64,000 nucleotides of DNA from Alcanivorax sp. 24 (GTDB lineage Bacteria; Pseudomonadota; Gammaproteobacteria; Pseudomonadales; Alcanivoracaceae): NCBI RefSeq assembly GCF_004360225.1, contig NZ_SNUA01000015.1, forward strand, positions 54,362 through 118,361. The letters are read 5' to 3'. Below, in pieces: positions 7,656 to 15,250 of this stretch; the stretch's first letter is position 1, and each line of letters opens with the position of its first letter. The translations under genes were made by a program, and so were the position numbers. The notes under the pieces were generated by a model. That model had not been told where the DNA came from, did no database searches, and worked only from the letters and a program-made list of their open reading frames with translations.

Positions 7656-8492
7656 TCAGGGCTCGCCGCCACCGGGCTTCGGCAAACCGGTACCGCATTG
7701 CTTGCAGAAGCGGGCGTCCGGATCGTGGTCATGGCGGTGGCAGTTGGGGCATTCCCGTTCATAACGGCGAGCGATGTGCGCGGCGGAAATCTCGGCGGTG
7801 ACGATGCCGGTGGGCACGGCGATGATCGCGTAGCCCGTGATCATCGCCAGGGACGCCACCGCCTGACCGATGGGGGTTTGCGGTGAGATATCACCGTAGC
7901 CCACCGTGGTCACGGTGACGATGGCCCAGTAAATACTGCGCGGAATACTGGTGAAGCCATTGTTTGGTCCTTCGACCACATAGATCAGGCTGCCGAAGAT
8001 GATGATCACCACCAGCACCGAGAACATGAAAATACCGATCTTGCGGCGGGTGCGAATCAGTGCGTTGCCCAATTGATTGGCCTCGCTCATTAGCGCCGCC
8101 AACTTCATGATCCGGAAGATTCTCAGCACCCGCAGAGCGCGGATGGTAAGCAGGTAATTGGCGCCCGGCACCAGCAGACTGATATAGGTGGGGACCACGG
8201 AGAGCAGGTCCACCACACCAAAAAAACTGCGAGCGTATCGCACTGGACGATCGCTGACCCAGAGGCGAACCAGATATTCCAGGGTGAACAGAATAGTAAA
8301 GAACCACTCCACACCGTATAACCAGGGGCCAAAATGCTGGTGGATGGATTGCACGCTGTCCAGCATCACGGCCAGCACACTGGTGATGATGGCGACGATC
8401 AGCAGCAGATCGAAATAGCGTCCGGCCGGGGTGTCGGTACCGAAGATGATATGGCGCCAGCGTTCACGCTGTGAGGAATAGCGAGGCGACAT
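7656..8492 (-). CDS. Voltage-gated-like ion transporter (potassium channel) with C-terminal zinc ribbon
   Basis: 278 residues. It has six transmembrane segments with an S4-like arginine ladder (RALRVLRIFRIMKL) and the potassium selectivity filter TVTTVGYGD in the pore loop before S6. This is the layout of bacterial Kch/Kv-type ion transporters in the inner membrane. After S6 comes a short cytosolic tail with CPNC...FCKQCG, a zinc-ribbon pattern of two CxxC knuckles, instead of an RCK domain. The gating signal is unknown. The stop is back-to-back with nirD. Upstream is a 200+ bp AT-richer gap shared with the divergent redoxin gene. Confidence 0.87.
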   Translation of the reverse strand: MSPRYSSQRERWRHIIFGTDTPAGRYFDLLLIVAIITSVLAVMLDSVQSIHQHFGPWLYGVEWFFTILFTLEYLVRLWVSDRPVRYARSFFGVVDLLSVVPTYISLLVPGANYLLTIRALRVLRIFRIMKLAALMSEANQLGNALIRTRRKIGIFMFSVLVVIIIFGSLIYVVEGPNNGFTSIPRSIYWAIVTVTTVGYGDISPQTPIGQAVASLAMITGYAIIAVPTGIVTAEISAAHIARRYERECPNCHRHDHDPDARFCKQCGTGLPKPGGGEP

Positions 8493-8731
8493 GCTGCCGG
8501 TTGCTCCATGGTTGTGCGGGTTGGCCGGAATGGCGTTATAAGGACGGTCACCCTTATTAATCGGTTGATATTCTCTCTTGTTAAACCTTCCATGACCACC
8601 TAACTTATCCCTTGTAACGTATTCCGAAACGTTGGGAAAAACGTTTAAGCGAGATACGCAATCACCTCCGATAGCGGCGGCCTGGCCCCGCGATCCGCAT
8701 AATGAAAGTCAATAACAGTCAGGGGGCGACA

Positions 8732-9697
8732 ATGAGGGGTATGGCATTGGCGCGGCGAGGGCGACGCAAGGACACTGTGTCGCGGACCGTGATAATGCCC
8801 ATGGATGGGGGTGTGAACGGGGATGGCAAGCAGCACATGATGAAACGGATCCGGGCTTTCCTGATCGCCGTGCATCCGCTGGTGGCCGCGGTGATCTGTT
8901 GCCACGCTTTCTGGATGGCGGTCTCCCAGCGTCACTGGATCTGGCTTGGCCCTTTGCTGGTCAACGCGCCAACCCTGTCTCTGGCGGTATGGCTGGTGCG
9001 GCGTGGCCGTTCCGGTTGCGGCACGCAACTGCCGGTGGTGCTGCTGTGCGCCTGGCTTGGCAGTGCCTGGACCCTGCTTGCCACATTGTCGCTGGATGAT
9101 CCCCAGCCACTGGCCTGGACATATACCGCAATCGGCCTGGCCGGACTGGCCGCCTGCCTGTTGTGGTACTTCCCGCCCTACCGCGAGCGTAACGACGGGC
9201 CTCGTCCCGGTCAGCGGTTACCGGTTCTGACGTTTCAGGACTTGCGCGGCAACGCGGTTTCTTCTTGTTCATTGCGAGGCGCTCCGGCGGTTCTGCTATT
9301 TCATCGCAGTGACTGGTGCCCCAAAAGCGTGGAGTTGCTGCGTCTTCTGGCCAGGCACCGTGGTGCGCTGGGGCGCCGCGGCGCTCGTATCGTGCTGATC
9401 AGTGCCGACAGCGACGCCCGCTCCTGTCGCATGGCGGATCGGCTCGGGGTGCCGCTTGAACGTTGGATCGATCCGCAACTGGCCGCTGCCCGGGAACTGC
9501 GCTTGCTGGATCCCGGCGGCACGCCCCTGGGGCTGGAATTGCTGGGGCATCAATCCGATACCGTGGACCCCACGGTGATCATCATCGATAGCCTGGGTGA
9601 TATCCGCTACGTGGACAAGGCCGGAAATTCCCGTTACCGATCCGAGCCGGTGACCTTTCTCAGAGTGTTGGACAGCGCGGTGCCAGCGTCACGGTAG
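8732..9697 (+). CDS. Membrane-anchored redoxin (AhpC/TSA-thioredoxin fold) protein
   Basis: 321 residues from the ATG preceded by AGGGGG (5 nt spacing); ATGs at 8702, 8801 and 8837 are alternatives. The N-terminal half holds about four hydrophobic helices (residues ~40-150). The C-terminal half is a peroxiredoxin-like domain starting at GQRLPVLTFQDLRGNAV, with the active-site loop FHRSDWCPKSVELL and later PTVIIIDSLGDIRYVDK. The loop has a single Cys (WCPKS, not WCPxC), so it resembles a one-Cys peroxiredoxin rather than a dithiol oxidoreductase. The physiological substrate is unknown. It runs convergently toward the DAHP synthase gene with a REP pair between the stops. Confidence 0.7.
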   Translation: MRGMALARRGRRKDTVSRTVIMPMDGGVNGDGKQHMMKRIRAFLIAVHPLVAAVICCHAFWMAVSQRHWIWLGPLLVNAPTLSLAVWLVRRGRSGCGTQLPVVLLCAWLGSAWTLLATLSLDDPQPLAWTYTAIGLAGLAACLLWYFPPYRERNDGPRPGQRLPVLTFQDLRGNAVSSCSLRGAPAVLLFHRSDWCPKSVELLRLLARHRGALGRRGARIVLISADSDARSCRMADRLGVPLERWIDPQLAAARELRLLDPGGTPLGLELLGHQSDTVDPTVIIIDSLGDIRYVDKAGNSRYRSEPVTFLRVLDSAVPASR

Positions 9698-9770
9698 AAA
9701 CCACGAAGCGGCCGTGAGCGCTTTGTCCGGGCGGCGGGCCGCTGCATGCGAACCGCGCCATGCCCAAAGT

Positions 9771-9838
9771 ATTCGCTGGCAAGCCAGCTTCCCACAGCAG
9801 CTCCGGAGCCCCTGTGGGAAGCTGGCTTGCCAGCGAAT
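9771..9838. repeat. REP pair (REPIN-like), 27 bp perfect arms
   Basis: ATTCGCTGGCAAGCCAGCTT.. (9771-9797) is perfectly inverted at 9812-9838 around a 14 bp centre. Each arm is itself a hairpin (GCTGGC-TT-GCCAGC) with a GTGGGA foot. It lies between convergent gene ends. Confidence 0.9.
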
Positions 9839-9892
9839 TGGAGTGCGGCGATCCCGGAAAAGGACCGCGTTTTCTCTGTTTCCCCGCCGGAC

Positions 9893-10969
9893 TCAGCGAC
9901 CGCGCCGAGGCAATACGTCGCGGACCTTGCTGGCCAGGGCGCGGATCGCGTCCTCGGTGGTTTGCCAGCCGATGCAACCGTCGGTGACCGAGACACCGTA
10001 TTGCAGATCGTCCAGATTCTCGGGAATTTTCTGATTGCCTTCGTTGAGATGGGACTCGACCATCAGGCCGACGATGGAGGTGTTGCCCTCGAGAATCTGA
10101 TTGCCGATGTTTTCCATCACCAGCGGCTGCAGGCTCGGATCCTTGTTGGAGTTGGCGTGGGAGCAGTCCACCATGATGTTGGTGGAGGCGCCGGCTTTCT
10201 GCAGCGCGCTCTCGGCCAGGGCCACGGAGACGGAATCATAGTTCGGCTTGCCGCCGCCGCCGCGCAGCACCACGTGAGCGTAAGGATTGCCCCGGGTCGT
10301 GGTCAGCGCCACCCGGCCGTCCGGATCGATACCGAGGAAACGGTGCGGATGGACAACGCTGAGCATGGCGTTCACCGCCACATCCAGGCTGCCGTCGGTG
10401 CCGTTCTTGAACCCCACCGGGCTGGACAGACCGGAGGACATTTCCCGGTGAGTCTGGGACTCGGTGGTACGGGCACCGATGGCGGACCAGGCGATCAAGT
10501 CCTGCAGATATTGTGGCGTGGTCGGGTCCAGTGCCTCGGTGGCCGCCGGCAGGCCCAGTTCGGCCACGTCCAGCAGCAGACGACGGGCGATATGCAGCCC
10601 TTCCTCCACCTTGAAGGAGTCGTTCATGTGCGGGTCGTTGATCAGACCCTTCCAGCCCACGGTGGTGCGGGGCTTCTCGAAGTAGACACGCAGTACCAGA
10701 TAGAGCGCATCGTTGACTTCCTCGGCCAGGGCCTTGAGCCGGCCGGCGTATTCCAGCGCCGCCTTCGGGTCATGGATGGAGCAGGGGCCAATCACCACGA
10801 ACAGGCGCGGGTCCTTGCGGTCGAGAATGTCACGAATCACCTGCCGGCCGCCGACCACCGCTTCCCGGGCAGCGTCGGTCAGGGGCAACTTTTCCTTGAG
10901 CGCCCGCGGCGTGATCAACACCTGCTGGGACTCGATATTGAGATCGTCTACCTGTTTTATCTGGCTCAT
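9893..10969 (-). CDS. 3-deoxy-7-phosphoheptulonate (DAHP) synthase, class I
   Basis: 358 residues. It condenses phosphoenolpyruvate and erythrose-4-phosphate, the first step of the shikimate pathway. Family marks are VIGPCSIHDPKAALEYAGRL, LVLRVYFEKPRTTVGWKG (the PEP/metal-site KPRTTVGWKG), GIDPDGRVALTTTRGN and MVDCSHANSNKD. The start MSQIKQVDDLN fits the AroF/G/H family; the frame remains open upstream only by reading through a REP pair, which is not coding. The end VSVTDGCIGWQTTEDAIRALA is complete. Which aromatic amino acid inhibits it cannot be told, so no isozyme letter is given. It is flanked on both sides by REP elements. Confidence 0.93.
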   Translation of the reverse strand: MSQIKQVDDLNIESQQVLITPRALKEKLPLTDAAREAVVGGRQVIRDILDRKDPRLFVVIGPCSIHDPKAALEYAGRLKALAEEVNDALYLVLRVYFEKPRTTVGWKGLINDPHMNDSFKVEEGLHIARRLLLDVAELGLPAATEALDPTTPQYLQDLIAWSAIGARTTESQTHREMSSGLSSPVGFKNGTDGSLDVAVNAMLSVVHPHRFLGIDPDGRVALTTTRGNPYAHVVLRGGGGKPNYDSVSVALAESALQKAGASTNIMVDCSHANSNKDPSLQPLVMENIGNQILEGNTSIVGLMVESHLNEGNQKIPENLDDLQYGVSVTDGCIGWQTTEDAIRALASKVRDVLPRRGR

Positions 10970-11055
10970 GATGCTGGATTGGCCTGTGTTTTCAGTCTCT
11001 GCGGACCCGCAGTCTAGCGGAATACGGGGCGGTTGATAATAGTTGACAGTTGATA

Positions 11056-11256
11056 GTTGACAGTGGACAGCGAAAGACAAAAACAGGTGATCTTTAGCCG
11101 CTGTGGGAAGCTTGCTTGCAAGCGAATGGGGTTCGTTCAGGCGCTCGGCGGCATTCGCTTGCAAGCAAGCTTCCCACAGAAAAGGCATGAATCGACTTTG
11201 TTGATACGCAAATGGCTTTTGTACTTCCGCATTTCTTTTGGCTGTCCACTGTCAAC
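11056..11256. repeat. REP pair nested inside a second inverted repeat
   Basis: The inner pair CTGTGGGAAGCTTGC.. (11101-11127) is perfectly inverted at 11153-11179 over 27 bp, here with feet outward. Around it GTTGACAGTGGACAGC (11056-11071) is perfectly inverted at 11241-11256. Just before is a short GTTGACAGTTGATA repetition. The structure fills the gap between two minus-strand genes. Confidence 0.85.
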
Positions 11257-11265
11257 TCGCCTTAC

Positions 11266-11976
11266 TTACCCGTATTCCTCGATCAACCCTTCCACATATT
11301 CCGGCACCAACTGGGTGGCGGGGCCGTGGTGGTGTTCGTGGAAGGCGTTGCGTTGCTCCGAGGGTTCCAGGTTCAGCTCCACGGTATGGGCGCCGCTGGC
11401 GCGGGCCTCGGCGACGAAACCGGCGGCGGGGTAGACGTTGCCGCTGGTGCCGATGCTGATGAACCGCTCACAGCCGGCCAGCGCCGCGTAGATCCGGTCC
11501 ATCTCCAGGGGCATCTCACCGAACCACACCACGTGGGGGCGCAGACAGCCGGGTACCCCGCACAGCGGGCAGGCCAGCTCGGTGCTCAGTTCGTGGTCCA
11601 AGGTGACCAGGGCATCGGTGGTGCGGCAGCGGCCCTTGCACAGTTCCCCGTGCATATGGATCAGGTTGCGGCTGCCGGCCCGTTCGTGCAGGTTGTCCAC
11701 GTTCTGGGTGATCAGCAACACCTGATCGGGCAGAGCGGCTTCCAGCCGGGCCAGGGCCTGGTGCGCGGGGTTGGGGGCAATGGCCGCTCCCTGCAACTGC
11801 CAGCGCCGCTGATTGTAGAACTGGTGCACTTTCATCGGGTCGCGTTGGAACGCTTCCGGTGTCGCCACCTCCTCGATACGGTGCTCCTCCCACAGGCCCC
11901 CGTTGTCGCGGAAGGTGCGGATACCGGACTCCGCTGAGATTCCGGCACCGGTAAGTATTACAATCTTTTCCTGCAT
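11266..11976 (-). CDS. cobB: NAD-dependent protein deacylase (sirtuin)
   Basis: 236 residues. It removes acyl groups (acetyl, possibly succinyl) from lysines using NAD+, in the cytoplasm. Sirtuin motifs in order: [15 protein letters not shown] (NAD loop), [13 protein letters not shown], the catalytic His in HMHGEL, zinc-ligand cysteines in CKGRC...[19 protein letters not shown], and [15 protein letters not shown]. The size fits CobB without the long N-terminal extension of the E. coli long form. The start [14 protein letters not shown] is chosen because the frame further upstream is antisense to the next gene. It diverges from the gene at 11998 with only 21 bp between start codons. Confidence 0.93.
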   Translation of the reverse strand: MQEKIVILTGAGISAESGIRTFRDNGGLWEEHRIEEVATPEAFQRDPMKVHQFYNQRRWQLQGAAIAPNPAHQALARLEAALPDQVLLITQNVDNLHERAGSRNLIHMHGELCKGRCRTTDALVTLDHELSTELACPLCGVPGCLRPHVVWFGEMPLEMDRIYAALAGCERFISIGTSGNVYPAAGFVAEARASGAHTVELNLEPSEQRNAFHEHHHGPATQLVPEYVEGLIEEYG

Positions 11977-11997
11977 GATCCTGACCCATGGAGAATT

Positions 11998-12369
11998 ATG
12001 GACACCATTATTGCACAGCAGGAGATACTGTCCCTGCCGCAGCGCGGCCGGGTCAATCTGCTGCATTTTCACCAGGGCATGGTGCTGTTGGTGGGGGCGG
12101 ACGCCGTCGGTCTGTACCGTGATCGCGCCTCCGTGGACGACCCACTTGCCAACGGGCTGATCGGTTATGAGACCATTCCCGATGAGCTGCGGCCAACTTA
12201 CCGTGAAGGGGAGGGCTATGTGGCGGAGCAGGTTTCCGGTTATGTGGCCCTTCATTCCGGCGCGGTGTTGTTCATTCGTCCGGACGGCGTGGCGCTGTAC
12301 CCTGACGGCCAGAATGCCCTGCGTGACCAGCATCGTTGCTGGCTGATTCCTTTTCCCCCTCTCAATTGA
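11998..12369 (+). CDS. Conserved hypothetical protein, 123 aa
   Basis: A soluble-looking acidic protein with no recognised domain. Segments such as [20 protein letters not shown] and [31 protein letters not shown] suggest a beta-rich fold with two similar halves ([14 protein letters not shown] against [14 protein letters not shown]), perhaps an internal duplication. GGAG lies 4 nt before the ATG, a close but usable spacing. It is 12 bp upstream of the acetyltransferase-nitrilase gene and probably cotranscribed with it. It diverges from cobB, so a link to protein acylation is possible but unproven. Confidence 0.7.
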   Translation: MDTIIAQQEILSLPQRGRVNLLHFHQGMVLLVGADAVGLYRDRASVDDPLANGLIGYETIPDELRPTYREGEGYVAEQVSGYVALHSGAVLFIRPDGVALYPDGQNALRDQHRCWLIPFPPLN

Positions 12370-12381
12370 GCGGAGATCGTC

Positions 12382-13920
12382 ATGGCGGAAGAAAGCACCC
12401 GTTTGCGGCTGCGGCAGTTGACCGCGGAAGACTACCCGGCGCTGGCCCGGCTGATGGACCAGGTTTATCACGATATCGGTGGTGCCTGGCCGGAAGACAC
12501 CATCAAGGCTCTGATCCGCATCTTCCCGGAAGGGCAACTGGTGATCGACGACAACGACGAGCTGGTGGCGGCGGCACTGACCATCAAGGTGGACTACGAT
12601 CGTTTCTCCAATCCGCACCGCTATGAGGATCTGATTACCGACGACAAGATCCGCTCCCACAGCCGCAAAGGTGACGCGCTGTACGGCCTGGACGTGTTTG
12701 TCGATCCGGAATACCGTGGCTATCGGCTCGGCCGTCGTCTCTACGAAGCACGCAAGGAACTGTGCCGCGACGAGAATCTGAGAGCGATTCTCGCCGGAGG
12801 GCGCTTGCCTGGCTACAAGAATCACGCCGACAAGATGTCGGTAACCGAGTACATCGCCCAGGTGGAAAGCCGGTCTATCTACGACCCGATTCTGACTTTT
12901 CAGCTGTCCAACGGCTTTGATGTCAAACGGCTGTTGACCAAATACTTGCCCGAGGATGAAAGCTCCCGTGGCTACGCCACTCTGCTGGAGTGGGACAACA
13001 TTCTTTATCAGCCGGAGGAAGACGGTGAGTGGCCACGCCGCGCCACCGTGCGCATCGGCGTGGTGCAGCGCCGTATGCGTGCCGCCCGGTCGGTGGAGGA
13101 TCTGTTGGGGCAGGTGGAGTTCTTCGTCGACTCACTGTCCGACTATCGAGCCGATTTCGCCGTCCTGCCGGAATTTTTCAGCGCGCCGTTGATGGGGCTG
13201 AAACCGGAACTCAACTCGGTGGAGGCGGTGCGCTATCTGGCCAGCTTTACCGATGAGGTCCGCGATGCCATGGCGGACATGGCGGTTAGCTACAACATCA
13301 ATATCATCGGTGGCTCGATGCCGGTGGAAGAGAATGGCCGCATGTACAACGTAGCCTATCTGATGCGCCGGGACGGCTCCGTGGAAGAGCAGCGCAAGAT
13401 CCACATTACCCCCCACGAACGCAAGGACTGGGCGATCCAGGGCGGCAATGAACTGCGCATCTTCGACACCGACGCCGGCCGTATCGGCATTCTGATCTGC
13501 TATGACGTGGAGTTCCCGGAGCTGGGGCGGCTGCTGGCGGAGCAGGGCATGGAGATTCTGTTCGTGCCGTTCTGGACCGACACCAAGAACGGTTATCTGC
13601 GGGTGCGTCATTGCGCCCAGGCGCGGGCCATCGAGAACGAATGCTACGTGGCCATTTCCGGCAGCATCGGCAACCTGCCGCGGGTGGACAACGTGGACAT
13701 TCAGTACGCCCAGTCCGCGGTGTTTTCCCCCAGCGATTTCTACTTTCCCCACGACGGCATCATCAGTGAGTCCGTGCCGAACACGGAAATGCTGCTGTTC
13801 GCCGACGTGGATCTGGAAAAGCTCAAGCTGCTGCACAGTGAAGGCTCGGTGACCAACCTGCGCGACCGGAGGGGGGATCTGTACGATCTGACCTGGAAAG
13901 GACTCAGAGCGCTGGACTAG
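12382..13920 (+). CDS. Bifunctional GNAT acetyltransferase / carbon-nitrogen hydrolase
   Basis: 512 residues. Residues ~8-200 are a GNAT domain ([39 protein letters not shown] as the acetyl-CoA loop). Residues ~220-505 are a nitrilase-superfamily hydrolase with the Glu-Lys-Cys triad: VLPEFFSAP (Glu), RKIHITPHE (Lys) and [12 protein letters not shown] (Cys). This fusion is a recurrent family in bacteria, but substrates are not established; an amide or omega-amide substrate is likely. The start follows GAGCGGAGATCGTC. It lies downstream of the 123 aa hypothetical gene and ends 137 bp before the convergent LysR gene. Confidence 0.9.
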   Translation: MAEESTRLRLRQLTAEDYPALARLMDQVYHDIGGAWPEDTIKALIRIFPEGQLVIDDNDELVAAALTIKVDYDRFSNPHRYEDLITDDKIRSHSRKGDALYGLDVFVDPEYRGYRLGRRLYEARKELCRDENLRAILAGGRLPGYKNHADKMSVTEYIAQVESRSIYDPILTFQLSNGFDVKRLLTKYLPEDESSRGYATLLEWDNILYQPEEDGEWPRRATVRIGVVQRRMRAARSVEDLLGQVEFFVDSLSDYRADFAVLPEFFSAPLMGLKPELNSVEAVRYLASFTDEVRDAMADMAVSYNINIIGGSMPVEENGRMYNVAYLMRRDGSVEEQRKIHITPHERKDWAIQGGNELRIFDTDAGRIGILICYDVEFPELGRLLAEQGMEILFVPFWTDTKNGYLRVRHCAQARAIENECYVAISGSIGNLPRVDNVDIQYAQSAVFSPSDFYFPHDGIISESVPNTEMLLFADVDLEKLKLLHSEGSVTNLRDRRGDLYDLTWKGLRALD

Positions 13921-13923
13921 CCC

Positions 13924-14044
13924 GCTGGCACGCAACACGCCTGCACGCTGATTCGCAGGCAAACCGGTGAATATTGTCCGAATCCATGGCTGTAAAGCCG
14001 TGCCAACGGGCCACGGGTTTGGCGTGCCAGCGTGTTGCGTGTAA
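13924..14044. repeat. GTGTTGCGTG-family inverted repeat
   Basis: GGCACGCAACACGC near 13926 and GGCGTGCCAGCGTGTTGCGTG near 14021 form imperfect ends of a palindromic element between convergent genes. Related ends occur around the REP pair at 26931-27090 and singly at 59413-59432, so it is a small dispersed family. Confidence 0.5.
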
Positions 14045-14057
14045 GCGTGCATGCCCT

Positions 14058-14924
14058 TTAACGATAATCCCGGAACGCCGCTTTCACCTCTCCCGCCAGG
14101 GCGTCATGGGCGGGGCCGGCGGCGCCGCGGACCAGTGCGATCTGGTAATGGCCCAGCTCCGGCAGGGCCCCATCCTCGTCCAGCCGCCGCAACGGCGGCT
14201 TCACCAGGCTTTGTGGAAACGGCGCCACGGCCAGATCCGCCAGCATGGCGGCCTCCTGGCCGGCGCAATGTTCACTGCTGTAGGCGATCCGGTAATCAAT
14301 ACCGGCGTGATCCAGCGCCGCCAATGCGACCCGGCGCCAGGCGCAGCCCTGATTGGCCAAGGACAGTGGCAGAGGACGTCGTTGTACCGCCAGGCCTCCA
14401 TCGCGACCGGCCCATACCAGTGGCTCGCTGTGCACCACTTCCCCCAGCGTCGGCTCCAGGCCATCGTTCCCCACGGTCACCAGTGTCATGTCCAGATCAC
14501 CGTCATTGAGCCGTTGCACCAGATCCACACTGCGCCCGGCCAGCACATCCACCTGCACCGCCGGGTGTGTGCGGGCGAAACGCGCCAGCACCCGGGGCAG
14601 AATGCGGGTGCCGACATCGTCCGGTGAACCCAGCCGCACCCGGCCGCTCAGCGCCGGTTGGAGAAAGTGGCCGACGGTTTCTTCATTGAGTTTCAGCAGG
14701 CGACGGGCGTAACCGAGCAACGCCTCGCCCTGGGGTGTGAGCCTCACTTGCCGCGCCTCGCGGATGAACAAGGGCTGATCGAGCATCTCTTCCAGCCGTT
14801 TAATTTGCATGCTCAGGGCGGAAGGCGTGCGATGCACGGTCGCCGCCGCGCGGCTGAAGCCGCCGCTTTCGGCAATGGCGACGAAACTCCGGATCACATC
14901 GATATCGAGCAGGGGAAGATCCAT
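14058..14924 (-). CDS. LysR-family transcriptional regulator
   Basis: 288 residues. The N-terminal winged helix-turn-helix is canonical: LLDIDVIRSFVAIAESGGFSRAAATVHRTPSALSMQIKRLEEMLDQPLFIR (residues ~5-55). The effector domain follows with the GRVRLGSPDDVGTRILPRVLARF start of the substrate-binding fold. Several cysteines (CAWRR, EHCAGQ) occur in the effector domain. The target is probably the divergent small gene at 15049 or its own promoter: the 124 bp intergenic region is AT-rich (TATAGATTAATTCG), as LysR targets often are. The ligand is unknown. Confidence 0.88.
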   Translation of the reverse strand: MDLPLLDIDVIRSFVAIAESGGFSRAAATVHRTPSALSMQIKRLEEMLDQPLFIREARQVRLTPQGEALLGYARRLLKLNEETVGHFLQPALSGRVRLGSPDDVGTRILPRVLARFARTHPAVQVDVLAGRSVDLVQRLNDGDLDMTLVTVGNDGLEPTLGEVVHSEPLVWAGRDGGLAVQRRPLPLSLANQGCAWRRVALAALDHAGIDYRIAYSSEHCAGQEAAMLADLAVAPFPQSLVKPPLRRLDEDGALPELGHYQIALVRGAAGPAHDALAGEVKAAFRDYR

Positions 14925-15048
14925 GGCGGCCTCCGGCGGTGTCGGGTGATTTCAAAAAAATTGAAAGGTAAGTATAGATTAATTCGTTTGATTGAATAAG
15001 GAGGCGGCGGCAGGGTGGGAAAAACTTACATTCAGGAAGGAAACCGTC

Positions 15049-15204
15049 ATGGGTATCCACGACCCCCTTGAGCGCCCACCCGGTGGGTGGAAAGACCCGG
15101 AAACAGTGCCGGAACCCCGGCTGGCCATGCCGGTCATGCCGCCGCTGCGGCTGATCGCCAGTCTGGAAAGGCTCTGGCGCCGCCGGCGTATGGCTCGCCG
15201 ATAA
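15049..15204 (+). CDS. Small basic protein, 51 aa
   Basis: The ATG has an excellent AGGAAGG ribosome-binding site at 15034-15040. The product has a proline-rich N-terminal half and a basic C-terminal helix (LIASLERLWRRRRMARR) that recalls the start of DUF1127 proteins, which often sit divergent from LysR genes. It lacks the rest of that domain, so the family assignment is tentative. The gene ends on a strong terminator and diverges from the LysR regulator, so it may be its target. An upstream in-frame ATG at 14992 has no ribosome-binding site. Confidence 0.6.
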   Translation: MGIHDPLERPPGGWKDPETVPEPRLAMPVMPPLRLIASLERLWRRRRMARR

Positions 15205-15230
15205 AAAAAGGCGCCCTGAGGCGCCTTTTT
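15204..15230. terminator. Bidirectional intrinsic terminator
   Basis: AAGGCGCC-ctga-GGCGCCTT is flanked by A-run and T-run (15204-15230). It can end the small plus-strand gene and, read from the other side, the ETF-QO transcript that stops at 15251. Confidence 0.85.
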
Positions 15231-15250
15231 CCTGGGACCGGAGCGGCCGA

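Noticed and set aside
10970..11188. N-terminal extension of the DAHP synthase
   Set aside because: It is the translation of a REP pair and of the upstream region; the family start is at 10969.
11977..12825. Extension of the CobB frame upstream
   Set aside because: It runs antisense through the 11998 gene and the acetyltransferase domain; the sirtuin start is at 11976.
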